Positions 25,223 to 35,080 are shown, counted from the first letter of the stretch. The stretch is 45,512 nt of DNA from Ilumatobacteraceae bacterium (GCA_022843125.1 JALHOG010000042.1:1-45512); one strand, 5' to 3'. Made by a program: numbers and translations. Notes: generated by a model from the sequence alone, not told the origin.

Positions 25223-25258
25223 GCACCGTGGGCCGGATCGGCGGCCGGCCCACGGTGC
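25223..25258. terminator. Strong bidirectional stem-loop between ASCH and amidase genes
   Basis: A perfect 14-base-pair stem (25223-25236 with 25245-25258) with an eight-base loop lies between the convergent stops at 25156 and 25283. It is followed by an AAGGCCTT palindrome at 25261-25268. No T-run. Confidence 0.72.
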
Positions 25259-25282
25259 CGAAGGCCTTTCGCGACGATGTCG

Positions 25283-26716
25283 TCAGATCGCCGGGCGACG
25301 CTGCACCCACGGGTTCGCTGCTTCGAGCTGTGATGCGACCTGGATCAGGACGTCCTCGCGGCCGTAGGCGGCGACCAGCTGGACCCCAACCGGGAGGCCG
25401 GCGTCGTTCCAGTACATGGGCACGTTGATCGCAGGCTGGCCGCTCGAGTTGAACGCCGGCGTGAACGCCACGTACCGCCCAGCGCGGACGAGCGGTGCCA
25501 TCGGGGCGTCGGGGGTGTTGGCGAACTCGCCGAGCCTGGTCGGCGGCTCGGCGAGCGTGGGGGTCAGCAGCAGGTCCCACCCTTCCGTCCACCACGACTG
25601 CACCGAGCGCCGGAACTCGACGTTCGCGGCGAGCGCCAACGCGTAGTCGACGCCGCTGAATCGGCGTGCGAACTCTGCCTGCGCGACGTTGTGGGCTTCG
25701 ACGTCGCCCGGGACGAGATCGCGTCCCAGCTGGGTGGCGATCCGGGCGAGCGACGTGCCCATGTTCGTGCTCCACAGCGCACCGAAGCGTGCGGCGAACG
25801 ACCCGTCGGCCATCGCCGCCGGGAATCCGGGCTCGACGGTGTGCCCGAGCTGCTCGAGCAGTGCCGCGGTCGAGCGCACGGCGTCGGCGCAGTCGGCGTG
25901 GACGGGACGACCGTCCGGGTAGGTGTCGAGCAGGCCGATGCGCAGCCTGCCCGGCTCGGCGCCCACCTCGTCGAGGTAGGGGCGCGACGGCGCCGGTGCG
26001 ATCACCGTGTCGCCGACACCGGGGCCTCGCACTGCGTCGAGGAACGCTGCGGTGTCGCGGACCGTCCGGCTGACGCACAGTTCGACGCCGAGGTTGCTCT
26101 CGTCCCGGAACGGACCGAGTGTGATCCGGCCCTGGCTCGGCTTCAGCCCGACGAGCCCGCAGCACGACGCCGGGATGCGGATGCTGCCCCCGCCGTCGCT
26201 GGCGTGCGCAATGGGCACCATGCCCGACGACACCGCCGCAGCCGCGCCGCCGCTCGACCCACCGGGCGAGTGCTCGGTGTTCCACGGGTTCCGGGTGGCG
26301 CCCCAGGCCTCGGGCTCGGTGGTGGGCAGCGCGCCGAACTCGGGGCTGTTGGTCCGCCCGGCGATCGAGAACCCGGCCGCCCTGCAGCGCTGCACGAGCG
26401 TGGTGTCGGCCAGGGAGATCGGGGCCGCCTCCTTGAGCGCACGGTTCCCGTTCGAGAGCGTCTCCCCCTCGAAGTGCGCCCACAGATCCTTCAGCAGGAA
26501 CGGCACGCCTCGGAACGGGCCGTCGGGCAGCCCCACCGCAGCGGTCGCCCGTGCGCGTTCGAACCACCGGATCGTGACCGCGTTGAGCCGGGTGTCGTCG
26601 TGCTCGATCCGCTCGATCGCCGCGTCGAGCAGTTCGACCGCCGCCACCTCACCCGATGCGACCAGGGCCGCCTGATCGGTTGCGTCGAGCCAGCGAGTGT
26701 CCTCTGCAATCCCCAT
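25283..26716 (-). CDS. Amidase, amidase-signature family
   Basis: Hydrolase of C-N amide bonds; substrate unknown. The 477-residue product has the Ser-cisSer-Lys triad: Lys76 in GVPFLLKD, Ser154 in PGGSSGG, and Ser178 in DGGGSIRIPASCCGLVGLKP. It is not GatA-like in its C-terminal half and no gatB or gatC is near. ATG at 26716 is used: TACGGT at 26726-26731 lies nine bases upstream, and the frame beyond it is not family sequence. It lies 23 bases after the PH-domain gene on the same strand, so readthrough is also possible. Confidence 0.93.
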   Translation of the reverse strand: MGIAEDTRWLDATDQAALVASGEVAAVELLDAAIERIEHDDTRLNAVTIRWFERARATAAVGLPDGPFRGVPFLLKDLWAHFEGETLSNGNRALKEAAPISLADTTLVQRCRAAGFSIAGRTNSPEFGALPTTEPEAWGATRNPWNTEHSPGGSSGGAAAAVSSGMVPIAHASDGGGSIRIPASCCGLVGLKPSQGRITLGPFRDESNLGVELCVSRTVRDTAAFLDAVRGPGVGDTVIAPAPSRPYLDEVGAEPGRLRIGLLDTYPDGRPVHADCADAVRSTAALLEQLGHTVEPGFPAAMADGSFAARFGALWSTNMGTSLARIATQLGRDLVPGDVEAHNVAQAEFARRFSGVDYALALAANVEFRRSVQSWWTEGWDLLLTPTLAEPPTRLGEFANTPDAPMAPLVRAGRYVAFTPAFNSSGQPAINVPMYWNDAGLPVGVQLVAAYGREDVLIQVASQLEAANPWVQRRPAI

Positions 26717-26739
26717 GGTGCGAGGACCGTAGCTCCGCG

Positions 26740-27237
26740 TCAGCGGGCGGAGCCCCACCAGCGCGCCCGCAGCGCCTCCGGGCGGAGAGCGCACGGCACT
26801 CCGTGTGCTGCGGCAGCCGCACGCACGAGTTCGCAGATCGCCTCAGCCCGCTCGGCGGAGTAGGTCAAGGTCGCGCTCGCTCGCACCCAGCCGTGCTCGG
26901 TGCGGAAGCCAACGTAGGCATGGTGATCCATGCTGCTGGTGAGCAGGCCGTCCCGAACCTCGATCGCCGTCACCGAGGACCACGGCAGTCGGCGTGTCCA
27001 CAGGCCGTTCCGTACCGTCAACTCGTCGCCAGTGCTCGTGAGGCGCACCCGCCATGATCTGACGGCACCAGCCGCACCGACCCCGAACACCACGACCGCT
27101 GCGAGCAGTGTCTCGACCGCCACGTCGAGTAGCACCGTCTGAACTGCGACGGCGACGGTGCCGATCACCCACACCGCGACCCCGACGACCCGCCAGTAGT
27201 TGCTGACGATGTCGAGCGACTGCGTCGCGTCGTTCAT
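26740..27237 (-). CDS. Membrane protein with bacterial PH-like domain
   Basis: The 165-residue product begins with two hydrophobic segments (about 16-37 and 40-58), followed by a beta-rich region (RVRLTSTGDELTVRNGLWTR, then LPWSSVTAIEVRDG) that matches small PH-like domain proteins of actinobacteria. The WSSVTAIEV strand and the later helix AERAEAICELVRAAAA are typical. Function unknown. The ATG at 27237 overlaps the methyltransferase stop by four bases (ATGA). Confidence 0.78.
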   Translation of the reverse strand: MNDATQSLDIVSNYWRVVGVAVWVIGTVAVAVQTVLLDVAVETLLAAVVVFGVGAAGAVRSWRVRLTSTGDELTVRNGLWTRRLPWSSVTAIEVRDGLLTSSMDHHAYVGFRTEHGWVRASATLTYSAERAEAICELVRAAAAAHGVPCALRPEALRARWWGSAR

Positions 27238-27770
27238 CGTCGGGCGACCAGGGTGGCCTCGCCTGCCGCTTCGACGTGGTGGACGATCGCGAGGCCGGTC
27301 GCACCGAACCCGTCGAGCAGGTCACCGGGCGGGGCGTGAAACGGGCCGGGCGACGTGGCACCGACCTCGGACAGGACGGTGATCACGAGGACGCCACCCG
27401 GTGCCACCGCCGTCGCCAGCGCGCCGTAGAGCCGTGGCTCCCGGAATCGTTGGCAGATCACCAGCGCGTTGCCGCTCGCGACGTCGCCGGGAAGTCCGTC
27501 GTCGAGATCGACGACACGTGCGTCGATCGTGAGACCGCGCTCGGAGGCGGCAGACCGGAGCGCCGCGATCGCGACCGGCGATGCGTCGAGGGCGACGACG
27601 TCGAACCCGTGCGCCGATGCCCACAGCGACTGCTCCCCCAGCCCGCATGCGACGTCGAGGCAACGCCCGCCGTCCGGCAGCGCGATCCCGTCGAGGCCCG
27701 TTGGCATCAACGGCTCGCCCGTCGACCTCCCGCCGTACCGCCCGTCCCACCGCTCCGCGTCCGCACGCAT
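27234..27770 (-). CDS. Class I SAM-dependent methyltransferase
   Basis: A 178-residue Rossmann-fold methyltransferase resembling the TehB/UbiE type. Motif I is LDVACGLGEQSLW, followed by DVVALDASPVAI with the acidic residue that binds the SAM ribose, VVDLDDGLP, and a hydrophobic strand before GGVLVITVLSE. The substrate cannot be told. The ATG at 27770 is chosen because the protein core starts there (RWDGRYGG); GGGGG precedes it and CAGGAT lies six bases upstream. The frame is open further but would run into the divergent gene at 27847. Confidence 0.83.
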   Translation of the reverse strand: MRADAERWDGRYGGRSTGEPLMPTGLDGIALPDGGRCLDVACGLGEQSLWASAHGFDVVALDASPVAIAALRSAASERGLTIDARVVDLDDGLPGDVASGNALVICQRFREPRLYGALATAVAPGGVLVITVLSEVGATSPGPFHAPPGDLLDGFGATGLAIVHHVEAAGEATLVARR

Positions 27771-27846
27771 CCCCCGATCCTGCCACCCCACCATGTGCCG
27801 TGCGGTATGAGTCATGGCGCAAGAGCGAGCGGTACCCTCGGGCGCC

Positions 27847-28266
27847 ATGCAGATCGTGTCGGCGCTCTTCGTGGAGAACTTCGAGATGCGACAGGCCCCC
27901 GGCCCGTCGACCCGGATCGACCTCACCGGTGCCATGTTCTCGATGGCGGCCACGCAACCGGTGCCGCTCACGATCTCGCCGCACCTCGTGGCCTTGATCT
28001 TCTGCCCGCCGGGCGAATCGGGTCAGGGCGTGTTCGAGGTCGTGTTCCGCCGCGACCTCGACCCCGACGGCGACCAGCACGACCTCGGCGAGCACATGGC
28101 CCGCAACGTGAGCCCCTTCAGCGTCGAGCCGGGCAAGTTCACCTACCGCTTGGTCCGCGGCGAGCTCGAGTTCACCGAGTACGGCCAGATCTTCGCCCAC
28201 TGCCGTGTCGACCGCGGCGCGTGGCACGTGGTGCCGTTCACGCTGCTCCCGCCCGTCGACGCCTGA
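27847..28266 (+). CDS. Conserved hypothetical protein (DUF6941-like)
   Basis: The 139-residue product is a predicted all-beta soluble protein: IVSALFVENFEMR at the start, a PHLVALIFCPPGE strand, VFEVVFRRD, and a closing HVVPFTLLPPV. The pattern resembles small DUF6941-type proteins, but I am not sure of the assignment. ATG at 27847 has TACCCT at 27833-27838 eight bases upstream, supporting a leaderless start. It is divergent from the methyltransferase and precedes transketolase by 75 bases. Confidence 0.6.
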   Translation: MQIVSALFVENFEMRQAPGPSTRIDLTGAMFSMAATQPVPLTISPHLVALIFCPPGESGQGVFEVVFRRDLDPDGDQHDLGEHMARNVSPFSVEPGKFTYRLVRGELEFTEYGQIFAHCRVDRGAWHVVPFTLLPPVDA

Positions 28267-28341
28267 CGCTGCTCGACAGCGCCTCCGGGCACGCGACGCG
28301 ACCGCTTACCGCACCGGGATGGTTGGGTAGTGTCCTCGGCG

Positions 28342-30300
28342 ATGCCGTCCCTCACCCCGGAACTCGACCAGCAGGCGATCAGCCTCATCCGTGGCTTCGC
28401 CATGGACGCCCCACTCGCCGCCAACAGCGGTCATCAAGGCACCGCGATGGCGCTCGCACCGCTCGGTCACGTGCTGTTCAGCCGCATCATGCGGTTCGAC
28501 CCCGCCGACCCGGCGTGGCCCGACCGTGACCGGTTCGTCCTGTCCAACGGCCACGCGTCGATCCTCCAGTACTCGCTGCTGTACCTGAACGGCTACGACA
28601 TGTCGCTCGACGACATCAAGGCGTTCCGCCAGTGGGAGTCACGCACGCCCGGCCATCCCGAGGCGGGCCACACCGCAGGAGTTGAGGTGACCACCGGCCC
28701 GCTCGGCCAGGGGTTCGCGAACGCGGTCGGGATGGCGATCGCCGAACGCATCCTCGGTGACCGGTTCGGCGCCGACGCCGTCGACCACCACACGTTCGTG
28801 ATCGCCGGTGACGGCTGCTTCATGGAGGGCGTCTCGCACGAGGCCGCCTCGCTCGCCGGGCACCTCCAGCTCGGCAAGCTGATCTGCGTCTACGACGACA
28901 ACCACATCACGATCGACGGGGGCACCGATCTCGCCTACAGCGACGACGTGCCCGCCCGCTTCCGCGCGTACGGCTGGGACGTCGTCGAGCTGGGCGAGGT
29001 GGCCGACGACCTCGATGCGCTCGAAGCCGCCCTGCTCGCAGCGAAGGCGGTCACCGACAAGCCGAGCCTGCTCGTGCTGCGCACGCACATCGGGTACCCG
29101 TCGCCCGACCACACCGACGACCACGAGGCCCATGGCCTCGCGTTCGACGCCGGTGACGTCACGCGTACGAAGGCCGTCATGGGTATTCCCGACGAGCCGT
29201 TCTGGGCCCCGGCCGAGGTCGTCGGCGCGTGCCGTGCGCACGCCACCGAGCGGGGAGCCGCCGAACACCGGGCGTGGTCCGGGCGGGCGGCCGCGACCGC
29301 GGCATCGGCGGAGTGGACCGCCGCATGGAACGCCACCGGCACGCCCGGATGGGCCGACGCCCTCCCGGTCGCTGCGCAGGGCGAGAAGATCGCCACTCGC
29401 AAGGCGATCGAGGGCGCGCTCAACGCGACGCTGCCGTTCCTGCCGGGCCTCGTCGCCGGCGCCGCCGACCTCACGGGCAACACCGGGACGAAGCTGAAGG
29501 GCGAGACCGCGCAGGCGGCCGACACGCCGGGCGGCCGGCAGGTCTACTACGGGGTGCGCGAGCACTGTATGGGCTCGGCGATGGTCGGCATGGCGCTGCA
29601 CGGCGGCATCCTCCCCGTCGGTGGCACCTTCTTCGTCTTCCTCGACTACATGCGCCCGGCGGTGCGCCTCGCCGCGCTGAGCGGCGCAAAGGTCTGCTTC
29701 GTCTTCACGCACGACTCGGTCGGCGTCGGCGAGGACGGCCCCACCCACCAGCCGGTCGAGCAGCTCGCCACGTTGCGGGCGATCCCCGGCCTGCACGTCA
29801 TCCGCCCGGCCGACGCGAACGAGACCGCGCAGGCGTGGCGCGCCGTCGTCGATCACTACGGTCCGACTGCGCTCGTGCTGAGCCGCCAGAACATCGAGGT
29901 GGTCACCGATGGCTCGGCCGTGCACACCGGCGCAGGCGTCGTCCGCGACACCGACGGCACGCCCGACGTGATCCTCGTCGGGACCGGCAGCGAGGTCGCC
30001 CTCTGCGTCGCCGCTGCGACGAAGCTCGCCGAAACAGGTACCAAGGCGCGTGTGGTGAGCATGCCGAGCTGGGACCGCTTCGACGAGCAGCGGGAGGGCA
30101 CGAAGCGCCAGGTGTTCCACCCCGGCGTCAAGGTGCTGTCGGTCGAAGCCGGCGTCACGATGGGCTGGCACCGGTGGGCCGACGACGCGATCGGCATCGA
30201 CCGGTTCGGCGCCAGCGCCCCCGGCGGCCTCGTGCTCGACCGCCTCGGCATCAACGTCGACCACGTGGTCGCACGAGCCCAAGCCCTGCTGGCAGGCTGA
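28342..30300 (+). CDS. tkt: Transketolase
   Basis: Thiamine-diphosphate enzyme that moves two-carbon units between sugar phosphates in the pentose phosphate pathway. The 652-residue product has [17 protein letters not shown] with the first catalytic His, the [19 protein letters not shown] cofactor motif (19 residues), [11 protein letters not shown], and in the Pyr domain the glutamate in [10 protein letters not shown] and [20 protein letters not shown] split as [11 protein letters not shown] and PTHQPVEQL. The ATG at 28342 is preferred over the GTG at 28330: TAGTGT at 28328-28333 overlaps the GTG and lies eight bases before the ATG. Transaldolase follows 43 bases on. Confidence 0.96.
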   Translation: MPSLTPELDQQAISLIRGFAMDAPLAANSGHQGTAMALAPLGHVLFSRIMRFDPADPAWPDRDRFVLSNGHASILQYSLLYLNGYDMSLDDIKAFRQWESRTPGHPEAGHTAGVEVTTGPLGQGFANAVGMAIAERILGDRFGADAVDHHTFVIAGDGCFMEGVSHEAASLAGHLQLGKLICVYDDNHITIDGGTDLAYSDDVPARFRAYGWDVVELGEVADDLDALEAALLAAKAVTDKPSLLVLRTHIGYPSPDHTDDHEAHGLAFDAGDVTRTKAVMGIPDEPFWAPAEVVGACRAHATERGAAEHRAWSGRAAATAASAEWTAAWNATGTPGWADALPVAAQGEKIATRKAIEGALNATLPFLPGLVAGAADLTGNTGTKLKGETAQAADTPGGRQVYYGVREHCMGSAMVGMALHGGILPVGGTFFVFLDYMRPAVRLAALSGAKVCFVFTHDSVGVGEDGPTHQPVEQLATLRAIPGLHVIRPADANETAQAWRAVVDHYGPTALVLSRQNIEVVTDGSAVHTGAGVVRDTDGTPDVILVGTGSEVALCVAAATKLAETGTKARVVSMPSWDRFDEQREGTKRQVFHPGVKVLSVEAGVTMGWHRWADDAIGIDRFGASAPGGLVLDRLGINVDHVVARAQALLAG

Positions 30301-30343
30301 CGAGCAGCCCGACCACGCCGAACCTCCCGAGAGTGAGCTCCCC

Positions 30344-31453
30344 ATGAACCGACTCCAACGACTCGCCACCGACCATGGGCAGAGCCCTTGGCTCGACAAC
30401 CTCCAGCGCAGCTACCTCACGTCGGGCCAGCTGGCCGCGATGCGTGACGCAGGCGTGCGCGGCCTCACCTCGAACCCGACGATCTTCCAGAAGGCGATCC
30501 AGGGTTCCGCCGACTACGACGAGCAGTTCGGCCAGCTCGCCGCCGACGAGCACCCCGTGATCGACGACTACTGGGCGATGGTGCTCGCCGACATCCACGG
30601 CGCGTGCGACGTGTTCTCGAAGGTCTTCGACCAGACCGACGGTCTCGACGGCTACGTGTCGGTCGAGGTCGACCCGGGCCTCGCCCACGACGGGCCGGGG
30701 ACCGAGGCCGCGGCACGCGAGCTGCACGAGCGGCTCCGCCGCCGCAACCTGATGGTCAAGATCCCCGCCACCGTCGACGGGCTCCCGGCGATCCAGCAGA
30801 TGATCGCCGAGGGGCGAAACATCAACGTCACCCTGATCTTCTCGCTCGAGCGGTACCGGGCGGTGATGGAGGCCTACCTCGCCGGCCTCGAAGCGTTCGC
30901 CGCCGACCCCGATGCCGACCTGTCGCAGGTGGCCAGCGTCGCCAGCTTCTTCATCTCCCGCGTCGACACCGAGGTCGACCGTCGACTCGACGCGATCGGC
31001 ACCGACGACGCCCTGGCCCTGCGCGGTAAGGCGGCGGTCGCCCAGGGCCACCTCGCCTACCGGCTCTTCCTCGACACGTTCAGCGGACCCCGCTGGGAGG
31101 CCCTCGCCGCTCGCGGTGCCCGGGTGCAGCGGCCGCTGTGGGCCAGCACCGGCACCAAGAACCCGGCCTACTCCGATGTGCTCTACGTCGACTCGCTGAT
31201 CGGTCCCGACACGGTGAACACGCTCCCCGAGGCCACGCTCGAGGCGTTCGCCGACCACGGCACCCTCACCCGCACCGTCGACGCAGCGTTCGCCGAGGCC
31301 GACCGCGTGTGGGCTGCGCTCGCCGATGCCGGCGTCGACATGGACGACGTGAGCGCCAAGCTCGAACGTGAGGGCGTCGACTCGTTCATGAAGAGCTTCG
31401 ACGAGCTGATCGAGGCGCTCCAAGCGAAGGCCGACGAGCTCCGGGCTCGCTGA
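30344..31453 (+). CDS. tal: Transaldolase
   Basis: Moves a dihydroxyacetone unit between sugar phosphates. The 369-residue product is the long actinobacterial type, with GVRGLTSNPTIFQKAI, the Schiff-base lysine in NLMVKIPATVDGLPAI, INVTLIFSLERY, and VASVASFFISRVD. GAGAGTGAG lies a few bases before the ATG. It forms an operon with tkt; zwf and opcA, which often follow in actinobacteria, are absent here and a peptidase gene follows instead. Confidence 0.96.
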   Translation: MNRLQRLATDHGQSPWLDNLQRSYLTSGQLAAMRDAGVRGLTSNPTIFQKAIQGSADYDEQFGQLAADEHPVIDDYWAMVLADIHGACDVFSKVFDQTDGLDGYVSVEVDPGLAHDGPGTEAAARELHERLRRRNLMVKIPATVDGLPAIQQMIAEGRNINVTLIFSLERYRAVMEAYLAGLEAFAADPDADLSQVASVASFFISRVDTEVDRRLDAIGTDDALALRGKAAVAQGHLAYRLFLDTFSGPRWEALAARGARVQRPLWASTGTKNPAYSDVLYVDSLIGPDTVNTLPEATLEAFADHGTLTRTVDAAFAEADRVWAALADAGVDMDDVSAKLEREGVDSFMKSFDELIEALQAKADELRAR

Positions 31454-31472
31454 GGCCCGAGCTCATCGGCTC

Positions 31473-33164
31473 ATGCCTGCGATCCCGTACGACCGGTACC
31501 CGCGCTACGACGAGCTCACCGAGTGGCTCGATGCGTTCGTCCGCGAGTTCCCCGACCTCGTCTCGAAGACGTCGATCGGCCAGTCGTACGAAGGTCGCGA
31601 GATCTGGCTGCTCACCGTCACCAATCACGCGCTCGGCACGCCCGGCGAGAAGCCGGCGGTGTGGATCGACGGCAACATCCACGCCTCCGAGGTCACCGCG
31701 TCGGCAGCGATCGTCCACCTCGTCGACCATCTCACCGCCGGCTTCGGATCCGACCCGGCGATCACCCGGGCGCTCGACACCCGCACCTTCTACCTCGTCC
31801 CCCGCGTCAACCCCGACGGAGCCGAGCTGGCCCGCGCTGAGGTGCCGTTCGTCGTGCGCGGCAGCGTGCACCCGTGGCCCGAGACCGATCAGCGAGACGG
31901 TCTGATCGCGAGCGACGTCGATCACGACGGTCGCATCCTCCAGATGCGCGTCGAGGATCCGAACGGCACGTGGAAGCCGTACGCCAACGACGCCCGACTG
32001 ATGGTCGCGCGGGAGCCCGACGAGGACGGGACGGGGCCGTACTACCGACTGCTCGCCGAGGGAACCATCCAGCAGTACGACGGCGTGCGCGTCCCCACGG
32101 CGCCGTACCGCGCCGGGATCGACCCGAACCGGCAGTTCCCGTACAAGTGGGAACGCAAGGTCGAGGGCCCGTGGGACGCCGGCGAGTATCCCGGCAGCGA
32201 GCCGGAGATCGGCGCCCTGCTGCGGGCGATCACCGACCAGAAGAACATCTGCGCCTACTTCGCCTACCACACGTTCTCCGGCGTCCACATCCGCGCGTAC
32301 AGCGACCAGGCCGACGACGCGCTCCCCGCCGACGACCTGTGGACCTACGAGTTCCTCGGCCGGATGGCGACCGACCTCACCGGCTACCCGTCGATCTCCG
32401 GGTTCCACGACTTCCGGTACCACCCCAAGAGCGTGATCCGCGGGGTCGGCACCGACTGGGTGTTCGACCACCTCGGCATCTACGGCTGGACCACCGAGTT
32501 CTGGAACGCGCTCCGCGCCGCCGGCCTCGACGACGCGCACCCGCTCGAGTGGTACCGGACCCATCCGCTCGACGAGGAGCTGCAGCTGCTCGCCTGGGTC
32601 GATGACAACGTGCCCGGCGGGTACGTCGAGTGGTACCGGTACGACCACCCCCAGCTCGGACTGGTCGAGCTCGGCGGCTGGCACTCCGAGCTGGTGTTCC
32701 GCAACCCGCCACCGCACCTGCTCGAGGCCGAGATCGCACCCCACTCGGCGCTCGCCGTGCGGATCGCGCTCTCGTCACCGCTGCTCCGCCACCGCGACAC
32801 GTTCGTCGAGCAGCTCGGTGACGACACGTGGCGTGTCCGCGTGGTGGTGGAGAACGCTGGCTGGATGACCACGTCGGTCACCCGGCGCGCCGTCGACGCC
32901 GGCTACGTCCGCCCGATCGTCGCCCGCATCACGCTGCCGGCCGAGGCCGAGCTCGTGACGGGCAGCGACCGGATCGAGCTCGGCCAACTCGCCGGTCGAG
33001 CGCTCCGCCAGAACGCGGTCCGCAGCTTCGGATCGTCGTCCGACGGCACCGACGACCGAACCGTCGCCGAGTGGATCGTCCGTGCTCCAGCGGGCACCGA
33101 CTGCGAAGTCGAGATCACCCACGACCGGGCGGGCACGGTCCGCACCACCGCGCACTTCGGCTGA
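31473..33164 (+). CDS. M14 family zinc carboxypeptidase
   Basis: Metallopeptidase of the carboxypeptidase A family. In the 563-residue product, zinc ligands are His70 and Glu73 in NIHASEV and His266 in FAYHTFSG; the general base is Glu342 in GWTTEFWN. Arg substrate-binding residues lie in NPDGAELARAEV and DPNRQFPYKW. No signal peptide is visible, so a cytoplasmic enzyme is likely, which is less usual in this family. Residues after about 430 form a beta-rich domain (WRVRVVVENAGWMTTSVTRR) like those that follow many M14 domains. It lies 19 bases after tal and may share its transcript. Confidence 0.9.
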   Translation: MPAIPYDRYPRYDELTEWLDAFVREFPDLVSKTSIGQSYEGREIWLLTVTNHALGTPGEKPAVWIDGNIHASEVTASAAIVHLVDHLTAGFGSDPAITRALDTRTFYLVPRVNPDGAELARAEVPFVVRGSVHPWPETDQRDGLIASDVDHDGRILQMRVEDPNGTWKPYANDARLMVAREPDEDGTGPYYRLLAEGTIQQYDGVRVPTAPYRAGIDPNRQFPYKWERKVEGPWDAGEYPGSEPEIGALLRAITDQKNICAYFAYHTFSGVHIRAYSDQADDALPADDLWTYEFLGRMATDLTGYPSISGFHDFRYHPKSVIRGVGTDWVFDHLGIYGWTTEFWNALRAAGLDDAHPLEWYRTHPLDEELQLLAWVDDNVPGGYVEWYRYDHPQLGLVELGGWHSELVFRNPPPHLLEAEIAPHSALAVRIALSSPLLRHRDTFVEQLGDDTWRVRVVVENAGWMTTSVTRRAVDAGYVRPIVARITLPAEAELVTGSDRIELGQLAGRALRQNAVRSFGSSSDGTDDRTVAEWIVRAPAGTDCEVEITHDRAGTVRTTAHFG

Positions 33165-33232
33165 ACCGGTCCGGACACCGACAACGCTCATCCGACGTCT
33201 TTGCGACGTGTTGACTTTGTGTTCGATGCCAT

Positions 33233-33248
33233 GCGAACATGAGTACGA
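33233..33248 (+). promoter_or_regulatory. LexA/SOS-box-like site before HNH endonuclease gene
   Basis: GCGAACATGAGTACGA matches the actinobacterial LexA box TCGAAC-N4-GTTCGA at 10 of 12 fixed positions, differing at the first base and at the second T of GTT. It lies 12 bases before the ATG at 33261 and overlaps a TACGAT -10 candidate (33244-33249). A TTGACT at 33211-33216 is a -35-like element, though its spacing to TACGAT is too long. Confidence 0.5.
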
Positions 33249-33260
33249 TACACTTCGAGT

Positions 33261-34517
33261 ATGTCGACCGTCGCCGACGTGGTGGAGCACCTCCAGAACA
33301 GCCTCGATGCGCTTGCCTCGCTCGACGTCGACACCCTCTCCGACACCGATCTGCACCACCTCACCGTCCACACCCGGCGCATCCAAGACCGACTCACTGC
33401 GGCAGCGGTGCCGGCCATGGCGCGGTGGGACGCACGAGCGGTGTGGGCAGACAACGGCGCCCGCACCGCCGGCGCGCGCCTCGCGGTCGACACCCGCGGC
33501 GCGAAGCGCAGCGCCGACCTGCTCGTGCGCCGCGCCCGGTCCCTGGTCCACATGCCCGGCACGCTCGCCGCGGCGATCTCGGGTGAGCTCTCGCTCGACG
33601 TCGTCGACCTGGTGATCGCCGCCAACACGCCGGAGCGTCGCGAGGTGTTCGCCGAGCTCGAAGCCGACCTCGTCGAGGTACTGCGCTGTCAGCGCTACCG
33701 TCTGGCGGCACGCTCGATCCGATACTGGTGCGACCGGGCCGACGCCCTGCTGGGCCTCGACGGCGCCCGCGCGAAGCACGACCACGAGCGTGCGCACCTG
33801 TACGCGTCGGAGACGATCGACGGCCACGTCGCACTGTCCGGCCATCTCGACCCCGTCGGCGGCGAGATCGTCACCAACGAGCTCGACCGCCTGATCGAAC
33901 ACCTGCGGGCCGCGGACGCCGAGCACGGCACCGAACGAACGCTGGCGCAGCTGCGCGCCGCTGCCCTCGTCGAGATGGCCAGGCGCTCCGCCGCGATGCC
34001 CGGCGACGCGCGCTTCTCACGCCCCCTGTTCAGCGTCGTGATCGGCGACGACCGCTTTCGCGAGCTGTGCGAGCTCGCCAACGGCACCGTCATCACGCCC
34101 CACCACCTCGTGCCGTACCTCACCGACGCGATGTACGAGACCATCCTGTTCGACGGCCCCCACACCGTCGTCTCGGTCTCCAACAAGCGCCTGTTCACCG
34201 GCGCCCTGCGCCGCGCCATCGAGGTGCGCGACCGCCACTGCCAGCACCCATCCGAGTGCGACGAACCCGCGCCCGACTGCGACGTCGACCACATCGTTCC
34301 GGCCGCCCAGGGCGGGCCGACATCGCAGTTCAACGGCCGATTGGAGTGCAAGGTCCACAACCGCAATCCGACCAAGCACGATCACGGCGCCCGTCCGTTC
34401 CCCGAACGACCCGTCGACCACCTCGACGTCCTCCGCGCCCGCATCCGATGGTGGATGCGCCGGTACCACCCCGACGAGTACGACCCCGACTGGCGCACCC
34501 GCCTCGACACCGCTTGA
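33261..34517 (+). CDS. DUF222/HNH endonuclease domain protein (13E12-type)
   Basis: The 418-residue product has an N-terminal helical DUF222 region (VVEHLQNSLDALASLDVDTL, then LHHLTVHTRRIQDRLTAAAVPAMARWDARAVWADNGARTA given here only in part) and a C-terminal HNH nuclease fold: a Cys pair at CQHPSECDEPAPDCDVDHIV, then GGPTSQFNGRLECKVHNRNPTKH with the metal-binding His and Asn residues (split: GGPTSQFNGRL and ECKVHNRNPTKH). This architecture is that of the mycobacterial 13E12 repeat family, of which several members are DNA-damage induced. Usually multi-copy in actinobacterial genomes; only one copy lies here. Confidence 0.9.
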   Translation: MSTVADVVEHLQNSLDALASLDVDTLSDTDLHHLTVHTRRIQDRLTAAAVPAMARWDARAVWADNGARTAGARLAVDTRGAKRSADLLVRRARSLVHMPGTLAAAISGELSLDVVDLVIAANTPERREVFAELEADLVEVLRCQRYRLAARSIRYWCDRADALLGLDGARAKHDHERAHLYASETIDGHVALSGHLDPVGGEIVTNELDRLIEHLRAADAEHGTERTLAQLRAAALVEMARRSAAMPGDARFSRPLFSVVIGDDRFRELCELANGTVITPHHLVPYLTDAMYETILFDGPHTVVSVSNKRLFTGALRRAIEVRDRHCQHPSECDEPAPDCDVDHIVPAAQGGPTSQFNGRLECKVHNRNPTKHDHGARPFPERPVDHLDVLRARIRWWMRRYHPDEYDPDWRTRLDTA

Positions 34518-34573
34518 CAGGACCTACGCCCTCCGCCGGAGCCCGACGCATGCGAGCGGTTCGTCGATGTGCG

Positions 34574-34978
34574 CTACGCCCGCAAGCGCTGCTGCACGCC
34601 CTCGAGCGTGAGCCGCCACTGCACGCTCTCCGCGCCGGCGTCCGACCACAGCTCGGCCAATTCGGAGTCGTCCCCACCGATACGGTCGACCGCCCGTGCT
34701 GCCTTGGCGACCAGCGCTGGCGGAGGCGCTTCCGGATGTGCGGCGACCCAGGTGACGACGCTCTCGCAGTACGCGGAGTCGTCACCTCGTCCCGACACCA
34801 GGCGAGCAATCACGTCGGCAGCAGCCAAGGCGCACGCTCCCTCCGGCGCCTCGATGTACCCGGCGTCGAGCACGGCGTCGAACGCCTCCTCGACCGCCAT
34901 GAGCCCGCGGTCCGCCAAGTCCGCCGACCAGTCGGCGGCATCGTCGTTGTCGTAGATCCCCACGTCCCAGGCGCCCAC
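34574..34978 (-). CDS. DUF4259 domain protein
   Basis: The 134-residue product opens with MGAWDVGIYDNDDAADWSAD, the conserved start of DUF4259 proteins, followed by helices and acidic patches (ALAAADVIARLVSGRGDD, WVAAHPEAPPPALVAKAARA). The function of the family is unknown; members occur near immunity-like and defence genes. GTG at 34978 has TAAGGT at 34985-34990 six bases upstream, a clear leaderless arrangement. Convergent with the HNH gene, 56 bases apart. Confidence 0.85.
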   Translation of the reverse strand: MGAWDVGIYDNDDAADWSADLADRGLMAVEEAFDAVLDAGYIEAPEGACALAAADVIARLVSGRGDDSAYCESVVTWVAAHPEAPPPALVAKAARAVDRIGGDDSELAELWSDAGAESVQWRLTLEGVQQRLRA

Positions 34979-35080
34979 ACCCGCACCTTACGGGCGCAGC
35001 GAAGCCCCGTCGTTCACACCACGCGGATCGCACGACCGAAGCGAGTCAAGCACTCGGATCGGCATTTCAGCGTCTCCCGG

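Noticed and set aside
33220..33239. TGTTCG-N8-CGAACA inverted repeat before the HNH gene as a LexA box
   Set aside because: Half-sites are in the wrong order and spacing for LexA. The better candidate is the overlapping site at 33233-33248.
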